A DNA stretch of 64,000 nucleotides, taken from the NCBI RefSeq assembly GCF_037126465.1, contig NC_088201.1:24474550-24538549 (forward strand), in the 5' to 3' direction. The position numbers were made by a program, and so were the translations under genes. This document shows, one piece after another, positions 33,356 to 45,362 of the stretch (its first letter is position 1; every line of letters starts with the position of its first letter). This DNA is from Ornithodoros turicata. Its lineage: Eukaryota > Arthropoda > Arachnida > Ixodida > Argasidae. Below the pieces are notes generated by a model. That model did not search any database and was not told the DNA's origin. It saw only the letters and a program-made list of their open reading frames with translations.

Positions 33356-34922
33356 TATAACGTAAGTGATCGAAGTGGTGTAGGCCCCGTGCGCTAACCA
33401 GAGGGCGCGGCGAAAATTTAACACGCGCGCCACTTGTGCAGAACATCGGTATGACTGAATTGAGCGCTGGCTGCTGTCGTGTGTTGCGCAGTGGCGAACG
33501 CAGGAGCTAGCATCAAACTTAGATGCGACTTGCGACCTCCTAAAGAAGCAAGGTTTTTCTTTTTTTGATGCACAGCGGTACAACTTTTGAGCAAGGAAGG
33601 CTTTATGAGTCCGGATACGTTTCTGAAGCGGGAGATGTCTTCGAACACCCGTTAGGGGAGAATGCGGTAATAGCAACGTGCCTTTTCTCAACTCGTCTTC
33701 CCGTTTCATCTTCATGCATATCTCAGACGTAGGTTTTGTGGTTTTCGGCATTTTCCGAAAAATGGCGAAAAACACACCCCGAATTATTATTAGTAGTAGT
33801 AGTAGTATTTTAAGTCCGGCATATTCCGAGAAAGCGGACCGCTATATGGAAGTGAGTATGATCATGTACCCTTGCATTTATTACAACAAAAGGTAGGGTT
33901 TCCTTGTTTGCCTGTTTTGTACTGACTATAAACGGCATTGTTCATTTAGTATTAAACTTTTGCTAGTTGGTTGTTTCCCTCACTCACAAAATAGCCATTA
34001 CTTCGCGTGCAATTAAATCGACGCTCGCATTCGGACATCCCGTCCGCCTCGTCGGAACATACCTGCAGAAAGAATCCGATTTTTAATAAACCATTTAAAT
34101 GTGGATAAACACACCCTGAATTGGCTTGAAAGTAAATGCCGAAAACCACAAACTCAAAGGGACACTGCGAGTGTAAAGCGGGAGCGGTGCTGCACTGGGC
34201 ATATTCCACAATCTTCACGAATTTGTGTATGTCACCGATTTGCCACAGTTGCGAGTATCAATCCCAATCTCGAAAGGAACTAACAGAAGCCTTATTGTTT
34301 TCAGCACCAGTTATTTTCTGCTACGATGAAACTGGTGTGCAAACATTATGCACAGTAGATGATGTGTGTACAGAAGTTTTACCTCGATGCTTTTGATACA
34401 ACGTAGTAAAATAAACGATATGCAGACTGCAGAAATGAAGAGGTCCACATTTACTGTAGAACAGGACGCATGTATCACATGAGTAGAATTTGCAGGATAG
34501 ATCATACTCCGTTGTCGCTCCAAATGACATGTATCCAGCGTTTGCTGCGGCCACGCTTGTACAGCCGGGCAGGGAAACGATAAAACATCATTCTTCCCTT
34601 GGTTCTCGGAGCTGAAAAGACGCAGCATTACGAGCCATGCGGATTATGGGTACCTGAAACGTACTGGTCATTTCAAAAGTAGAAAAAAAATCATCAGCGG
34701 CTGCATACGGCAGGAAGGAGAGAGCGGATTCGCCTTCAGTGCAGTTTCGCACCTCCTCGCCGCTTGGGTGTCTTGGGGCGCTGTCTTCGCCTCCTCGAAG
34801 CACTAGCGCACGGAGCCTATAGGGGTTATTGGCTTACTGCAGTGTGTTCAACGCAAACAACAACAGATAAATTAATGATGATGCATGGAACTATAGAATA
34901 TCGGTGAACTTTGATGTCTTAA
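33356..34922. other. unassigned spacer
   Basis: A 203-residue minus-strand frame (33164-33775) starts in this spacer and crosses the family X copy to its left; it resembles no protein that I know. An AGT microsatellite is at about 33789-33808. Confidence 0.4.
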
Positions 34923-36010
34923 CCCAAGCAGCACACAATATTGGTCCCATATTGGCTGCTCATTGGCGATACGGGTCCAATATGGGGCCCGTTTCGCCAA
35001 GATTTCCCCTATATTGGCTGAAACTGGGCAATATGGGCCCCATATTGCCCGTGTACACCCCATATTGACTGAAAATACAGAAAATGGTACGTACCCATGT
35101 TGCACAAATACCCAAGCAGCACGGCAAGATTGGACGTTGAAGCGTGTGAAATGCCCAATTCAATACGTCGTTACATCCAACAACTTCCCGCAGATGATAC
35201 ACATTGTTCGAAACTGTCAACGTACGTGGCAATCAAACTAACATTCACTAGAAATTGACAACACAACTTTCCACTTTTTGAAAGCAGCCGCCATCTTGCT
35301 TTGCGATGCCAATGCCACTCGGTCGAACCAACTGAGAGCGAGCGTGGTCGTTTGAGCGAAATCACGCGTCCTACAACTAATGCGCATGCGCGACAGTCGG
35401 GTCGGACGTTTCATACAGGTTAAAATGTCGCTGATTCCTCTAATGATAACAGAATTTCGGCAGGTCAAGTAAAAAAACACAATGTTTGATAGAAAGGGAT
35501 GGCTCTCCTGTAAAGTTACGTGCTTTCAAGTTACTGCAAGCAGTGTCAGTTGCTCTGGCGTACGTCCGTCACGAAAGTGTTTAGCTCCTTTGTACTCTCG
35601 GAGCGGGTTGATAATTTTTGGCTCATAGACTGTTGCGATCCCAATAAAGGATTCTGAGGGATGTTTGGTATTGTCAGTTCCGTGGGACTGCCTGTGTATT
35701 TCAACGAGGCGGGCGCAGCACCCGCTCTTTGTTTTGGGGGCGATGCAGTGTTATTTTTGTAATTGTATGCAACGTGGATCAACGAGATCTGCAGAAATGA
35801 AATAGCAAAAAGAATAGAGAAGTTAATATCAGTGGGGGATATTAAACCGGATAATGCTTTATTATTACACGGACTCCCCGTTGGCGTTATCACAGAAATA
35901 TTGGTAATATTGGCGCAAAATGGGCTTGCCAATATGGGCAGCCCATATTGGACCAATATTGGCAGCCCATATGGGTCCAATATTGGACCAATATTGGCGT
36001 ACTGCTTGGG
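34923..36010. mobile_element. non-autonomous DNA transposon, CCCAAGCAGCAC family, long copy 2
   Basis: The ends, the internal CCCAAGCAGCACGGCAAG block (from about 35111) and much of the middle match the element at 1431-2709 in the same orientation, with substitutions and small indels. The left array has one ~51-bp palindromic unit where copy 1 has three. The right array is about 70 bp shorter. The flanks are aa on both sides. No transposase frame was found. Confidence 0.88.
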
Positions 36011-36980
36011 AAGGAACTAAACGTGAAGATCCATGGATGCAAATATGTGAGCTACTATTAGATGGACATTTTCGCAACAGTAAATACTATGGACACCTTG
36101 GTAGTCGAAAAACACACCTAGCAACCCAGTACGTTACACCAACTTCAGTTCACCGTATTGCCGAATATACTCCGCCATAATCGCGCTAAACAAATTATCG
36201 CCCAACTCAAGCGCTCGGATCCTCAGGTAATTGGATTTAAGTCTCTCCGTTGGACATAATCGGATATGTGGGCACCCAGACCGCCACTGACCCTAATTCG
36301 GACAAGCAAACATTATCGCGATAGGAAAAAGCAAGATGAGCAAAACCTGTTCGCATTCATACGTGTTTGACTTTGAAGGAATTTCGAAGGAGATCTGTTA
36401 AGTGTCTATCGTGCTCTGCCAAAGAAGTGCTCGAAGAAGTCTACGCACGGTACGGCTTTGGATGGAGTACTGTTGATACAGATGCTGCATTGGAATTGAT
36501 GTTGATATGCACTAATAGAAATGGCCTGTTGCTAACGGCTTACCTCTCCTTCCAGTATTCAAATTTATCTACAACTTTTGCTGAAGAGGAGTTGAAGGTT
36601 CTTCTACTAGACAACCTGGAATATAAAACGTGCGTTGAGTGGAGGTGCTGTGAATGTCGCATGCTGACTGGATATTAAAAGCAATGTCTGCACTCCTCCT
36701 GTCCCACACGAAGCATTCTCTTTCCATCGTGTTCGCGACAGCGTCGCTGTTTTCGTGTTCTTGTTCCAATCCGGTATAATGGCTCTGAACCGTAACACCC
36801 CACGTGTGAAACATAACACGAAACGGACAAAAAATGTTTCAGCTTATCCTGTGCCTCGCATCTTATCTCTCGCCTTCTTTCTTTCTTTTTCTTTTTTCAA
36901 AGTTCTAGCTGCAGCGTCAAAAAGAATTAGGGAGAGAGAGAACAAGCAAACACCGCGCTACCAAATTTGTAACAACGACA
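36011..36980. other. unassigned spacer
   Basis: A 103-residue plus-strand frame (36367-36678) has several cysteines near its end (CVEWRCCECRM) but no recognised domain. I do not call it as a gene. Confidence 0.4.
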
Positions 36981-36984
36981 GAGG

Positions 36985-37090
36985 TTTTTAGGAGAACGTA
37001 GAAGTTTCACGATAACGTTTCCAAAAACATGATAAGCCAATCGCATGATTCCTTTGGAGTGGCTGATACCACGTTGGTGATATCTGATTG
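36985..37090 (+). repeat. dispersed repeat family Z, copy 2
   Basis: AACGTAGAAGTTTCACGATAA, AACATGATAAGCCAATCGC and TTTGGAGTGGCTGATACCAC match, in inverse orientation, 58855-58990, where a ~25-bp insertion separates two blocks. Confidence 0.65.
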
Positions 37091-37284
37091 ACTGATATCA
37101 ATACGGAGTCGGAATCGGAGGGCGCTCACGATTCCTAAAGCTCCCTTGTACACTGCCCAGCAGAGCTACCTTATCCGCTATCACCATCGCAGTAGCGGTT
37201 GCGCTGCTATATGGTGGTGGTTGTGCTAATGTCGTTATTTACTGAGACATTTGCCTATACGGATATGTCATGCTGCTCGGAGCT

Positions 37285-37425
37285 GGGGGTGTCATGAGCG
37301 TCCTTGGCCAACTTCGCAGGGAACTGTGCACAATATTTGCTCAGAGTGCATGAGAGAAAGCAACGGGCGCACACTTCGAACCCGGTCTCTTCTCAGTCTC
37401 GACACGGAAGGCCTACATGTATTAC
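37285..37425 (-). mobile_element. diverged SINE fragment (copy g)
   Basis: GTCCTTGGCCAACTTC, GGGAACTGTGCACAAT and a B-box-like TTCGAACCCGG keep the order of the SINE in reverse complement, with many changes. The tail type cannot be decided. Confidence 0.55.
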
Positions 37426-38519
37426 TAGAGGTCTGAAAGCTTCACGATTCTCCCAATTGAAAGCGTGTGCCGAACTTACTACTACTTACTCGCTGAAAAG
37501 GGCGTGTCTTCCCATTTTGCCTATTCCCATTTTGCGTAATCATTTGTAGCAGATTTCCTACCCATCCCTTGCTCTGTTCGCCCGCTCCGAGCTGCACGGA
37601 GTCCCATTTCGCCGTTCCTCAAGCGGTTCCTTGGCACATGGCTAACAATGTACAACATAGGCCGGCAAAACATAACATACAACTCTGTACTTCAATGTGT
37701 TCTCCCAGGCAAAACAGTAAATGATGGAGAGACGACACATCCGTGCAGATTATTTGAGGCACATTTCTCTGCCTCATTGAACTTACCAGCTGCCTTTTTA
37801 GCTGTACACCCCTATCCGTATATTTTTGGCTCTGTATTTAGGAAATGACTAGAACAAACAGGAACACCATAAGCACATGTATGTTCAGACACTTATCGCG
37901 TCTCAAGAATTTGGAAAATAAATGTTTATGAAATGGTATAATGAGTACAGGCTATAACAAAAGTGTCAAGATTTAAATGTCTCACAGCATCGAACAATCG
38001 CGTAGGCAGGAATTTTCTTCAACGGGGGCTGAGACGTCCGCATGGAAGGTGGGGTGGGAGTGCGACTTAAAAAAAGGGTCGATCCATTGGTGGATCCGAC
38101 GGAAATACGTTAGCATTAAAACTTGAAAACCCTTTGGGAACTCCCCTTCACAAACGCTACACAACCCTTCACACGACACTACACAACGCTAACGCACGAC
38201 AGCATCCGCAGCCAAACGAGCTTTTCAGGCTTCCTCCGATTCAGCTTGGCGGCGCCGTCTTCCAGCCTCAGCCTTCTTTCGCCGCCGCTCCTCCGCACAG
38301 CTTTCATGACCCATGCCGCGCCCACGCAGATACGGCCAAACCTGTCGACCACCTCAGCTGCACCTGCATTGCCGGCGCGTCGCGTCGCGCTCTCCACGCG
38401 CCCATGTAGACGTCCGTGGTTCATCGTTAATTTCTTAGGCACCTTGAGGTTCTGTATGTTTTTGTCCTTTCCATGTTGTTCCAGCCTCAGAACATCAGTT
38501 CTCTCATGTTAGACGTCCG
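37426..38519. other. unassigned spacer, GC-rich in part
   Basis: The stretch 38150-38420 is unusually GC-rich and gives overlapping frames on both strands (129, 91 and 87 residues). The plus-strand product is rich in Ser, Leu, Pro and Ala without a domain. A first exon is possible but unsupported. Confidence 0.35.
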
Positions 38520-38598
38520 TTTTCGATTCGGAAATCGAATCGAATAATATAGAATAATTATTCGCTTCGGAATTCGAATAATTCGAATGTTCGCCAGA
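38520..38598. repeat. hAT-like subterminal fragment (ATTCGAAT type)
   Basis: Repeated TTCGAATAATTCGAAT and CGAATCGAATAAT words are typical of hAT subterminal arrays. No ends are preserved. It abuts the LINE fragment that begins near 38600. Confidence 0.5.
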
Positions 38599-38599
38599 C

Positions 38600-39165
38600 A
38601 ACGTTTTGAGAAACGCACGGCACAATATGTGATAGTGAGCAATATGAACAACGGGGCTGGTTTTTAGTTGTTGAAGCAGCTGCAAAGTTATTCTGTGCGC
38701 ATTGATAATATATTCCGGAAGGTTGGTAGTGGGGGCAATGAAGAAGAATGTGCTCCTGATCCTCAAGAGCACCACAGTACCAAGAGCACCACAGGAGAGT
38801 CAACTGGTCTCAAGCGGTAACGCCACTGAGCCGTAAAGGCCACATCGAGGCGCATTCGGTGGATTAATGCAGCGTCTTGACGAGAGGTGTTTCGTGACAT
38901 ACGGAAAGCGAGCGTTGGATCAACTCTGCTCAACATAGATGGGGGGAGAATGTCGGTTGTCCATTGGCGGGAAGCCAGGGGTGTCACGAGGCGTCGCAGA
39001 ATGAAACGGCGGTCTCCTCTCAGCAGAACAATTCGCGATTCCAATGAACTACAGGTGCCGCCCCGAATTTCCAAGGTGGCGGACGAAAGGAGATCTGCGA
39101 GCAAAGCCAACGTAGGAAATGCGGTGTCGGCTGAATTATGTTCATCTGTTTTGAGTTTTTAATAC
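38600..39165 (-). pseudogene. second LINE pol fragment (RNase H C-terminal part)
   Basis: On the minus strand LLRGDRRFILRRL, ALIHRMRLDVAFTAQWRYRL and, after a frame change near 38780, EDQEHILLHCPHYQ align in order with SRGDRRSLLRHL, SLIHRLRLNVAFTPFYRYQL and ANVEHILLR of the LINE at 20541-23262. The HILLHC cysteine that the first copy has lost is kept here. The two are different families or old copies, judging from the many substitutions. The RT domain is absent, so this is a short remnant. Confidence 0.75.
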
Positions 39166-40477
39166 CCACATATTGGTATGTATGTTTCATGAAAAAGGAA
39201 TTAATTTTGTCTGCTGATCATCTCATACTGCGCAACTGGTAGTAGAAGTAGGCAAACAGTTTCCATCGTCGGAGTTTGTTTACATCCCGTCGGGAGTTGA
39301 GCGAACAAGGGACGCATTTTCGAATCTCAGAAGGCAAAGCAGGGATGAGTTACTGAGAAGAGTGACATAGCATGTGTTTTGGAATGTGGACTAGTAGTCT
39401 GCAAGGCAATACATGTTTGAGTTTCTCCTCCGATAGTCTCGTAGCATATATTCATGTGGTTATTGCAGAAGCAACAGCTCCGTTTGAAGTGCAGTGTTTC
39501 TAGGAATTTGATATTTTTTGTCGGAACATTGAGACACAAGTAATCCAAAAAAAGTAATGCACAAGTTAACGTTCACGTGGGCATTTGCAAGAGCTCAAGA
39601 GAACGCCTCTTTGTTTGGTGTTGTGATGACAAAACGTGCTGTGCGACGTTAGCTACCACCCTGATGTTTGCAGAACTCTGTGCAGAACGCTGTGACTGTA
39701 TATCAGAAACATACGTGAACAATACATATTTTGAAAATCCTTGGCACACATGCGTATATCTCACACCTAGTCTTAACTTAAAACCATACAAGTTTTTTAG
39801 CTTAGTTGTATTTTTCGCAGCGGGTAAACAGCATGTTGTGTCATGTGGAACGGGAACACGATGAGATGTTGGAAACACAGCAAAATGTATCTATGGTCAT
39901 TTCACGGGAAAAAGCTTTACTTTCACTTTCTTTTTAGTATGGTGTGGAACATACATTTAGTGCGATGTGAAACAGACGTGGGTAAAGCATTGCTATCGAG
40001 GTTAAATAATTGGTCGTCGAGTGTATTTATACTTTCGCATAAGGCATGTAAGCCTGCTGGTAGTGAGCTTTACCCTCGTTAACGATTGCATTTAGTTGTT
40101 CTATGGCAGGGGGGCTTAAAGTGTCGCGTTTGTCCGCTGCTGTATGTCCGGCGTTTTATTACATTCCACGTGAGAGAAATCGTTGTGTTTTACGCACCCA
40201 CACCCGGTAAATCCCACGTAAAAAAAAAGGATAACAGACTGCTTTTAAATTAATATGTGATGCGATATGTTTAGCTGAGGTAGACACAAGGAAATGTTTT
40301 GGAAAGGTGCTGCATGTTGGCTAATTGGATGAATGTAAATAGCCCACCATCGCTAGATACACTGGTCAACATGTTCCTGAATGCCACGAGTAAGCAGCGA
40401 AAAATTAGCGGAAAGTACGTGTGTTTCTTTTATTTGGTAGTGCTTGCGACATCCCATTACATTTTCGAATTTGTAGC
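39166..40477. other. unassigned spacer
   Basis: Mirror-image frames at 39573-39878 on both strands show no domain. Nothing else recognised. Confidence 0.4.
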
Positions 40478-40555
40478 GACGCTAGTATTGCGCTACTTTT
40501 GAGTGAAGTAGCGGGTAGCGGTATTCGGTTACTTAGTTTCGGTAGCGGGCACAAC
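40478..40555. repeat. hAT-like end fragment (GTAGCG type)
   Basis: GTAGCGACGCTAG, GTAGCGGGTAGCGGTATTCG and GTAGCGGGCACAAC repeat a short word in the manner of hAT subterminal arrays. Only one end appears to be present. Confidence 0.45.
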
Positions 40556-42229
40556 ACACATGAGTGCTTCACACAACGCTTGAAACCACATTGGGGGGAA
40601 GCCGCAGCAGTAAGTAATTGGCAGAGAGGAGGGGGTACGTAGTATACGTCCGATTCCCACAGCGGATCGCGGCCCGTGGAGACAGCGCCAATGTGGCAGG
40701 CAAGTGAACTAAGTGCGGTATGACTTTTTCCTGAGAGATTTCAGGCCTCTAATAACACATGTAGCCCTGGTCCTAACTTAACCAGGGCAGCTCGTGGCGC
40801 TGCTATGTACAGAACTGATGTAATAAGTGTTATCGAATAGGAATGAAGGAGAGAAAAGAAAAGAGAAGAAAAACGACATGAGGACGTTACACTAAAGGGG
40901 AACGCTGAGGTGAAGTTTGTCACACCTCAACCTCGGCATTCCATTATGGTGACGTCACCTGGCGTGGAAGAAACAAAATAAAAAGAAGCATAACCACAAC
41001 GCCGCAAGACTTGCGAAGAGCGCTGTATCAGAGAATCTCCGCCTCTCCAATCTTTAGGCTGCGGAATTCTACCCCTTGATTTGTGACAACCACCTGCTCC
41101 GCCAGAGTGGCTGCCGTTACGCTCAACAGGTGCCAAGCGTAGGCTGCACCACCACCCGGAGCAAATCACCCCACTTGCCTCACCCGGTGAGTGGCTTTCA
41201 CTCTGGCCACTCCTGTTTACTTGTAGAGAATATTTATTTACGCATTGAATCCCGTAATAAGCAAGATGGTTCCAAGGCATCATGAAAATCACTGTGATGA
41301 GGGTGGCAGACATCCCGTGTTCACAGTCTTGTACCTACATATTTGTGTAAAATAGACTTCGGAGATATTTGGTAAATAAAAAATATATAAAAACTAAAGA
41401 AATAAAGAAAAAGTCGCCACTTATTGTGTTCCTTTTGTGTTCCTTTAAGGCTCTGATCCAGTAGAAGGAAGAGTTCTTCTAATGTGGAAGCGACCTTCAG
41501 TGTTACTGAGACATGGCCGGCACGAGATACGCAGCGACTCTGATCATATTGAAAATTTCTGAAAATTCGTGATCTTTGATATTCTGCGGTTATTTATGTC
41601 TGTTCAGCCTGCCTTTCATCACATGTTAAATGTCCCTGGAATTCCAACAGCACTGGCATACATATTTGTAGGTTTCTCACTTGCTGTCTCTTCCGTGGAA
41701 TAAGCCAAATATATGCATCGGACGCTTTTACAATGCGAAGACGAGGGACTTTTCGTGTTCTCTTCTCGTCTTAGCAAACATACCGTCTGCTTGAATACAT
41801 AGCCTTGTCGCTATCGGTTCGCCACGTCATTGAGCTTCAGAGAAGCGCATACGTCACTGGAACACGGAAGATGCTTCCGGACGGGAAGAACACCTGTTCG
41901 TATGGATCCGAATGACGCCCTCGTACGTCATTAAAAGTCTGATGTCATTGCGGATCCTGAACACTTTTCCCGTGTTTCGGACGCACCGTGCGTGGGCTCA
42001 AAGGTGGACGAAACACAGCCGAAACTAGGTCACACGGGGAAATCCGAGGAAGCACGGTTGTCCGAGCAGCGGCTTCAACGATTCAAGAAGGGGTCTTACA
42101 GTCGATTCAAGGTGCAAGTTATGTCAGTTGCAAAGGGGGGGGGGGGATGCTGTACCCCTTCGAAACAATCAAAATCACTAAGAAAAAACAGTAATAGTAA
42201 AAAGTAGTAAAGAATAGTAATTAATAGTA
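40556..42229. other. unassigned spacer
   Basis: No gene supported. The sequence GGCCTCTAATAACACATGTA at 40745 is nearly repeated, inverted, at 37412-37432, so a short dispersed repeat may be present. A G tract of about 10 is near 42137. Confidence 0.4.
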
Positions 42230-43011
42230 CAGTCGACCCGCGTTTATCCGGACGGCCTCGTTTCCTGTGAAAATGTCCGGATTCCGGGGAAACCGGATAA
42301 GTGAAACACGAAAACCCAGAGTGATCCTAAAAGGACATTCACCATTGACACATCTTTATTGACCATTACACAGAAAACTATCCATTGTCATCTGTTTCAT
42401 TCTAATACACGCATTCAGTGCTTGCAAACCTTTGCTAATGGCATTAACTTGCGAAATATTGTTTTGTTGCTCGGAAAATATTAGCCCTGTTCTCAGTGCC
42501 GCCCGTGGACTTTCTACCGTTACAGCTGCCCCCCCCCCCCCCTCCATCCCCACTTTCATCATCAGATTCTTCTTGAACACAATCGGAAGCGACGACACCG
42601 ACGATGTCGTCATCTGTGATTGCAGCGCAGGGGTCCTCGTTGCGGACCTTCTCAGTCTGAAATGACCAGACTGCTCAGTTGATTACTTTTGTCTAACATG
42701 CAAAGTCGGAAAGAGAGAAAATTCTTCATAGCAACACCCTCTTTGTGTCAGTAAAAAGGAGGCCACGATCAGGGCCCTCGACCTCCCTTGACTAGGTGTG
42801 GGCCAAATGTCTTTCCTGGACAATGACCGGAAAACTGAAGCCGATTGTTGGGTAGTAGTCACTTCTGCTCCCTGGAATCCGACTCCGAGTCCGGAAGCTG
42901 AAGTCCGGATAAACCAGGGTGAAATACATGGGGAGAAATCTGTCCCCATGCTTTTTGTCCAGATAGCGCAGGATCCGGATAAACGAAGTCCGGATAAACG
43001 TGGGTCGACTG
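42230..43011. mobile_element. pogo/Tigger-like non-autonomous element
   Basis: The ends are CAGTCGACCCGCGTTTATCC and the inverse GGATAAACGTGGGTCGACTG, flanked by TA (42228-42229 and 43012-43013). Extra copies of GTCCGGAT and CCGGATAA lie near both ends. The centre includes a C run at 42528-42542 and a weak 133-residue frame; no DDE transposase was recognised. The short element at 2799-2967 shares the CAGTCGACCC start. Confidence 0.9.
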
Positions 43012-43013
43012 TA

Positions 43014-43717
43014 ATAGTAAAAACAGAACGGCTCCTGCATAAGTGGTGACATGGTGCAACGGACACAGGACTACTGACGGACACGGACAGCGTTGCTGTG
43101 TCCGTCTGTGTCTTCTGTGCATGCCATCGTGTCCAGTTTTAACCAACCTGATTTACATCATCTGACACTGCGTAAGTGTGTTTGTATGCGCGTAAACGAA
43201 CAAATAAACCCACTTCGCAAACAAAGACTGACTTTTTACGAGTGCCTGATTATTCGTTCATCATTTAAACACTCACCATGGGTATCAATAATACGTAAGT
43301 GCAGCTCAGATGCACATTAGGGTTACAATGATGTCTAGATGTTGATGTGTCCACGCGCAAACCTTTCGTGTATATTTTTCTTTTTCGAAGATCCCGTTTC
43401 GTACCTTCATAGTTGTGTCGCTTTTAGTGTCGTCTGTAATCAGCCTTCTCTTTTTGCATATCGCAGGAAAGAACATCGAGTCAGGAAACCGAAGGGGTCA
43501 GTTGTCTTTCAGAAATTGGATGAATTGAGACTTTACATCGTTCGGAAAATAATGCATGCAAAAATTTCATATGCCAGCTCTCGTCCGAAAAGAAAGAAAG
43601 GAAAAAAAAAGTGAACTACTCACTTATCTCGGAAACGTACAAAGTAAGTAAGGGGTTACATTTGTTGTTCGCTGTACGGGTGGCTCATAGACAATTTCTT
43701 ACTGTGTTTCTATTTTT
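43014..43717. other. unassigned spacer
   Basis: No gene or element recognised. Confidence 0.4.
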
Positions 43718-43795
43718 TCTAAGTGATCTGGAGTAGCCGGCTCTCGTAATGAGTGTCCTTTTTTTTTTCTTCGGAACTCAACTCAACTCTTACTA
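43718..43795 (-). repeat. dispersed repeat family X, copy 3
   Basis: AAGTGATCTGGAGTAGCCGG and CTCTCGTAATGAGTG followed by a T run and CAACTCAACTC match 16690-16780 with few changes. Confidence 0.7.
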
Positions 43796-43955
43796 TGTTG
43801 AACCTTCCTCTTCTTTTTGAGTTTGCAGGGCGCAGCACTGCACAGCAATCGCATCAGTTTTAGACAATGTTCAATTCGTTCCGCATATATTAATCGCAGT
43901 GAACCAGTGCGTACAGAACCTCCAAAAGCCCACCTGTGCAGATTTGTCTCGAATA

Positions 43956-45103
43956 CACAGGATGTTTCACATAGCGTAAAAAAAAAAACTATAAAAATAA
44001 AAATCGTGTTTAAAAATCTACTTGTTTGAACACTATGGGGTCAACGCTATTTATCCCGTGGAAGATTTGCCATGACTTCTGAGCACTTTTATCAAATTTA
44101 ATTCGCGATAAATTGAATTTTCCCGATTGATCTCCGGAATTTGCCAGCAGTGGAAAGCGCATGCCGAATTTACCCCCGTTCTATTGTTTGAAAAAAAAGG
44201 AGAAAAAAAAAACACTACCTCACGTTTTCTTTCACAAAGCACACGTCGGATTTGCCCCGTTGCATTGGGAAATTCGTTCCCTACTGCTGGGGGAATTGCT
44301 GGGGAAAAAATTGTGGAAAACTTCGTCTCGAGGAGCGCAAACTGTCGGCCGCGCTGAGTTCTCCGTGAAATTAATGCAAGACGCGGCGGAAGAAACACGG
44401 CCACCCGTCCCTTCCTATTTCCTTCTCGCTCTTATTTCAGATATCTTCGCGTTGCAACCGCGCTGCCATTATCAGCAGAAGCTTGGAAAGGAAAAGTGAA
44501 AGGGCAGGTACATGGCCTCCTCGCATCGCTTTTTCGGCCCCGATCTTATCGTTACATTTAAAGTTCGCGTGCTCCAACGCCGCATTGATAGGCTCGCGCG
44601 AGAGCTCGAGCCGAAGTGATGCATTTAACTTCCCCCAGGGCGTCAGTCGTGACGTTGCCCACCTCTGTGAGGCCGACAACGGCGAGCCCTTTCACCACCA
44701 CCACCAACACCACCACCACCATTTAACGCGCATGATGAGACAACAAGAACTTGAAGATCGGGGCCCAGCGCGCGACTGGAAATTTGCGATCCTAGAAACC
44801 ACGGTTTTCGCAATTTTTTTTCGGCTATTACCATTGTAGTAGCGAATTTATTTTGCAATAGAATGGGGTAAATCCAGCATGCGCTTTCAGTTTCTGGAAA
44901 ATAAAATAAAAAACGAAAAACGTGAGCTTGACTTGGCAAATTTCGGAGTTCCGGGAATTCAATTTCTCGCGAACTAAATTTTAGAAACGTGCTCAGAAGT
45001 CATGGCAAAATCTACCCCGGGATAGATAGGGTTGACCCCATAGGGTCGAGACAAGTAGATTTTTTAATACGATCTTTTTTCACGTTAGGTGAAACACCCT
45101 GTG
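43956..45103. mobile_element. CAGGGTG-group foldback element, copy D
   Basis: CACAGGATGTTTCACATAGC at the left and GGTGAAACACCCTGTG at the right are near inverse, flanked by TA. The arms extend about 240 bp and include ACTATGGGGTCAACGCTAT, CCATGACTTCTGAGCAC and AAAGCGCATGC with their inverses. A SINE fragment was inserted at 44630-44719. No transposase frame. Confidence 0.88.
44630..44719 (+). mobile_element. SINE type A tail fragment (copy h)
   Basis: The copy holds CCCCCAGGGCGTCAGTCG through GTGAGGCCGACAACGGCGAG to a CACCAC tail. An 8-bp repeat CATTTAAC at 44622-44629 and 44720-44727 is consistent with a target duplication after strong 5' truncation. Confidence 0.85.
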
Positions 45104-45117
45104 TATATATTTTTTAA

Positions 45118-45362
45118 TTCCGTGTTCCACGAAGCAATTGTGGCTATGAGCAACGTACAGACGTGGACAGATGGATAGAGGACAGCGGGAAGGAGTGGGG
45201 GACAGGGTGGGTTAGTATGCGACTATTCGCCTGGAAAGTCTGCCGGAAAACCCAGGGAAAACCTCAGACAGCACAGCCGGTGGCGGAATTCGAACCCGCG
45301 TCACCTCCCACTCTCGGCGTGGAACGCGGTCAACCTATCCGCTACGCCACGCGAGCTGGTCG
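45118..45362 (-). mobile_element. tRNA-derived SINE, type B tail, near full length (copy i)
   Basis: Reading the minus strand, the head has CAGCTCGCGTGGCGTAGCGG and a GGTTCGAATTCC B box, then the core, and it ends in the type B tail with GTCCACGTCTGTACGTTG and GCTTCGTGGAAC. Compared with copy b it lacks part of the middle round GTCGGCCCAGGACG. It lies just outside the right end of element D. Confidence 0.88.

Noticed and set aside
33164..33775. 203-residue minus-strand frame as a host gene
   Set aside because: It crosses a dispersed repeat copy, its composition is irregular, and I recognise no domain.
44700..44720. CACCAC run as a coding poly-His stretch
   Set aside because: It is the triplet tail of the type A SINE, seen in the same place in other copies.
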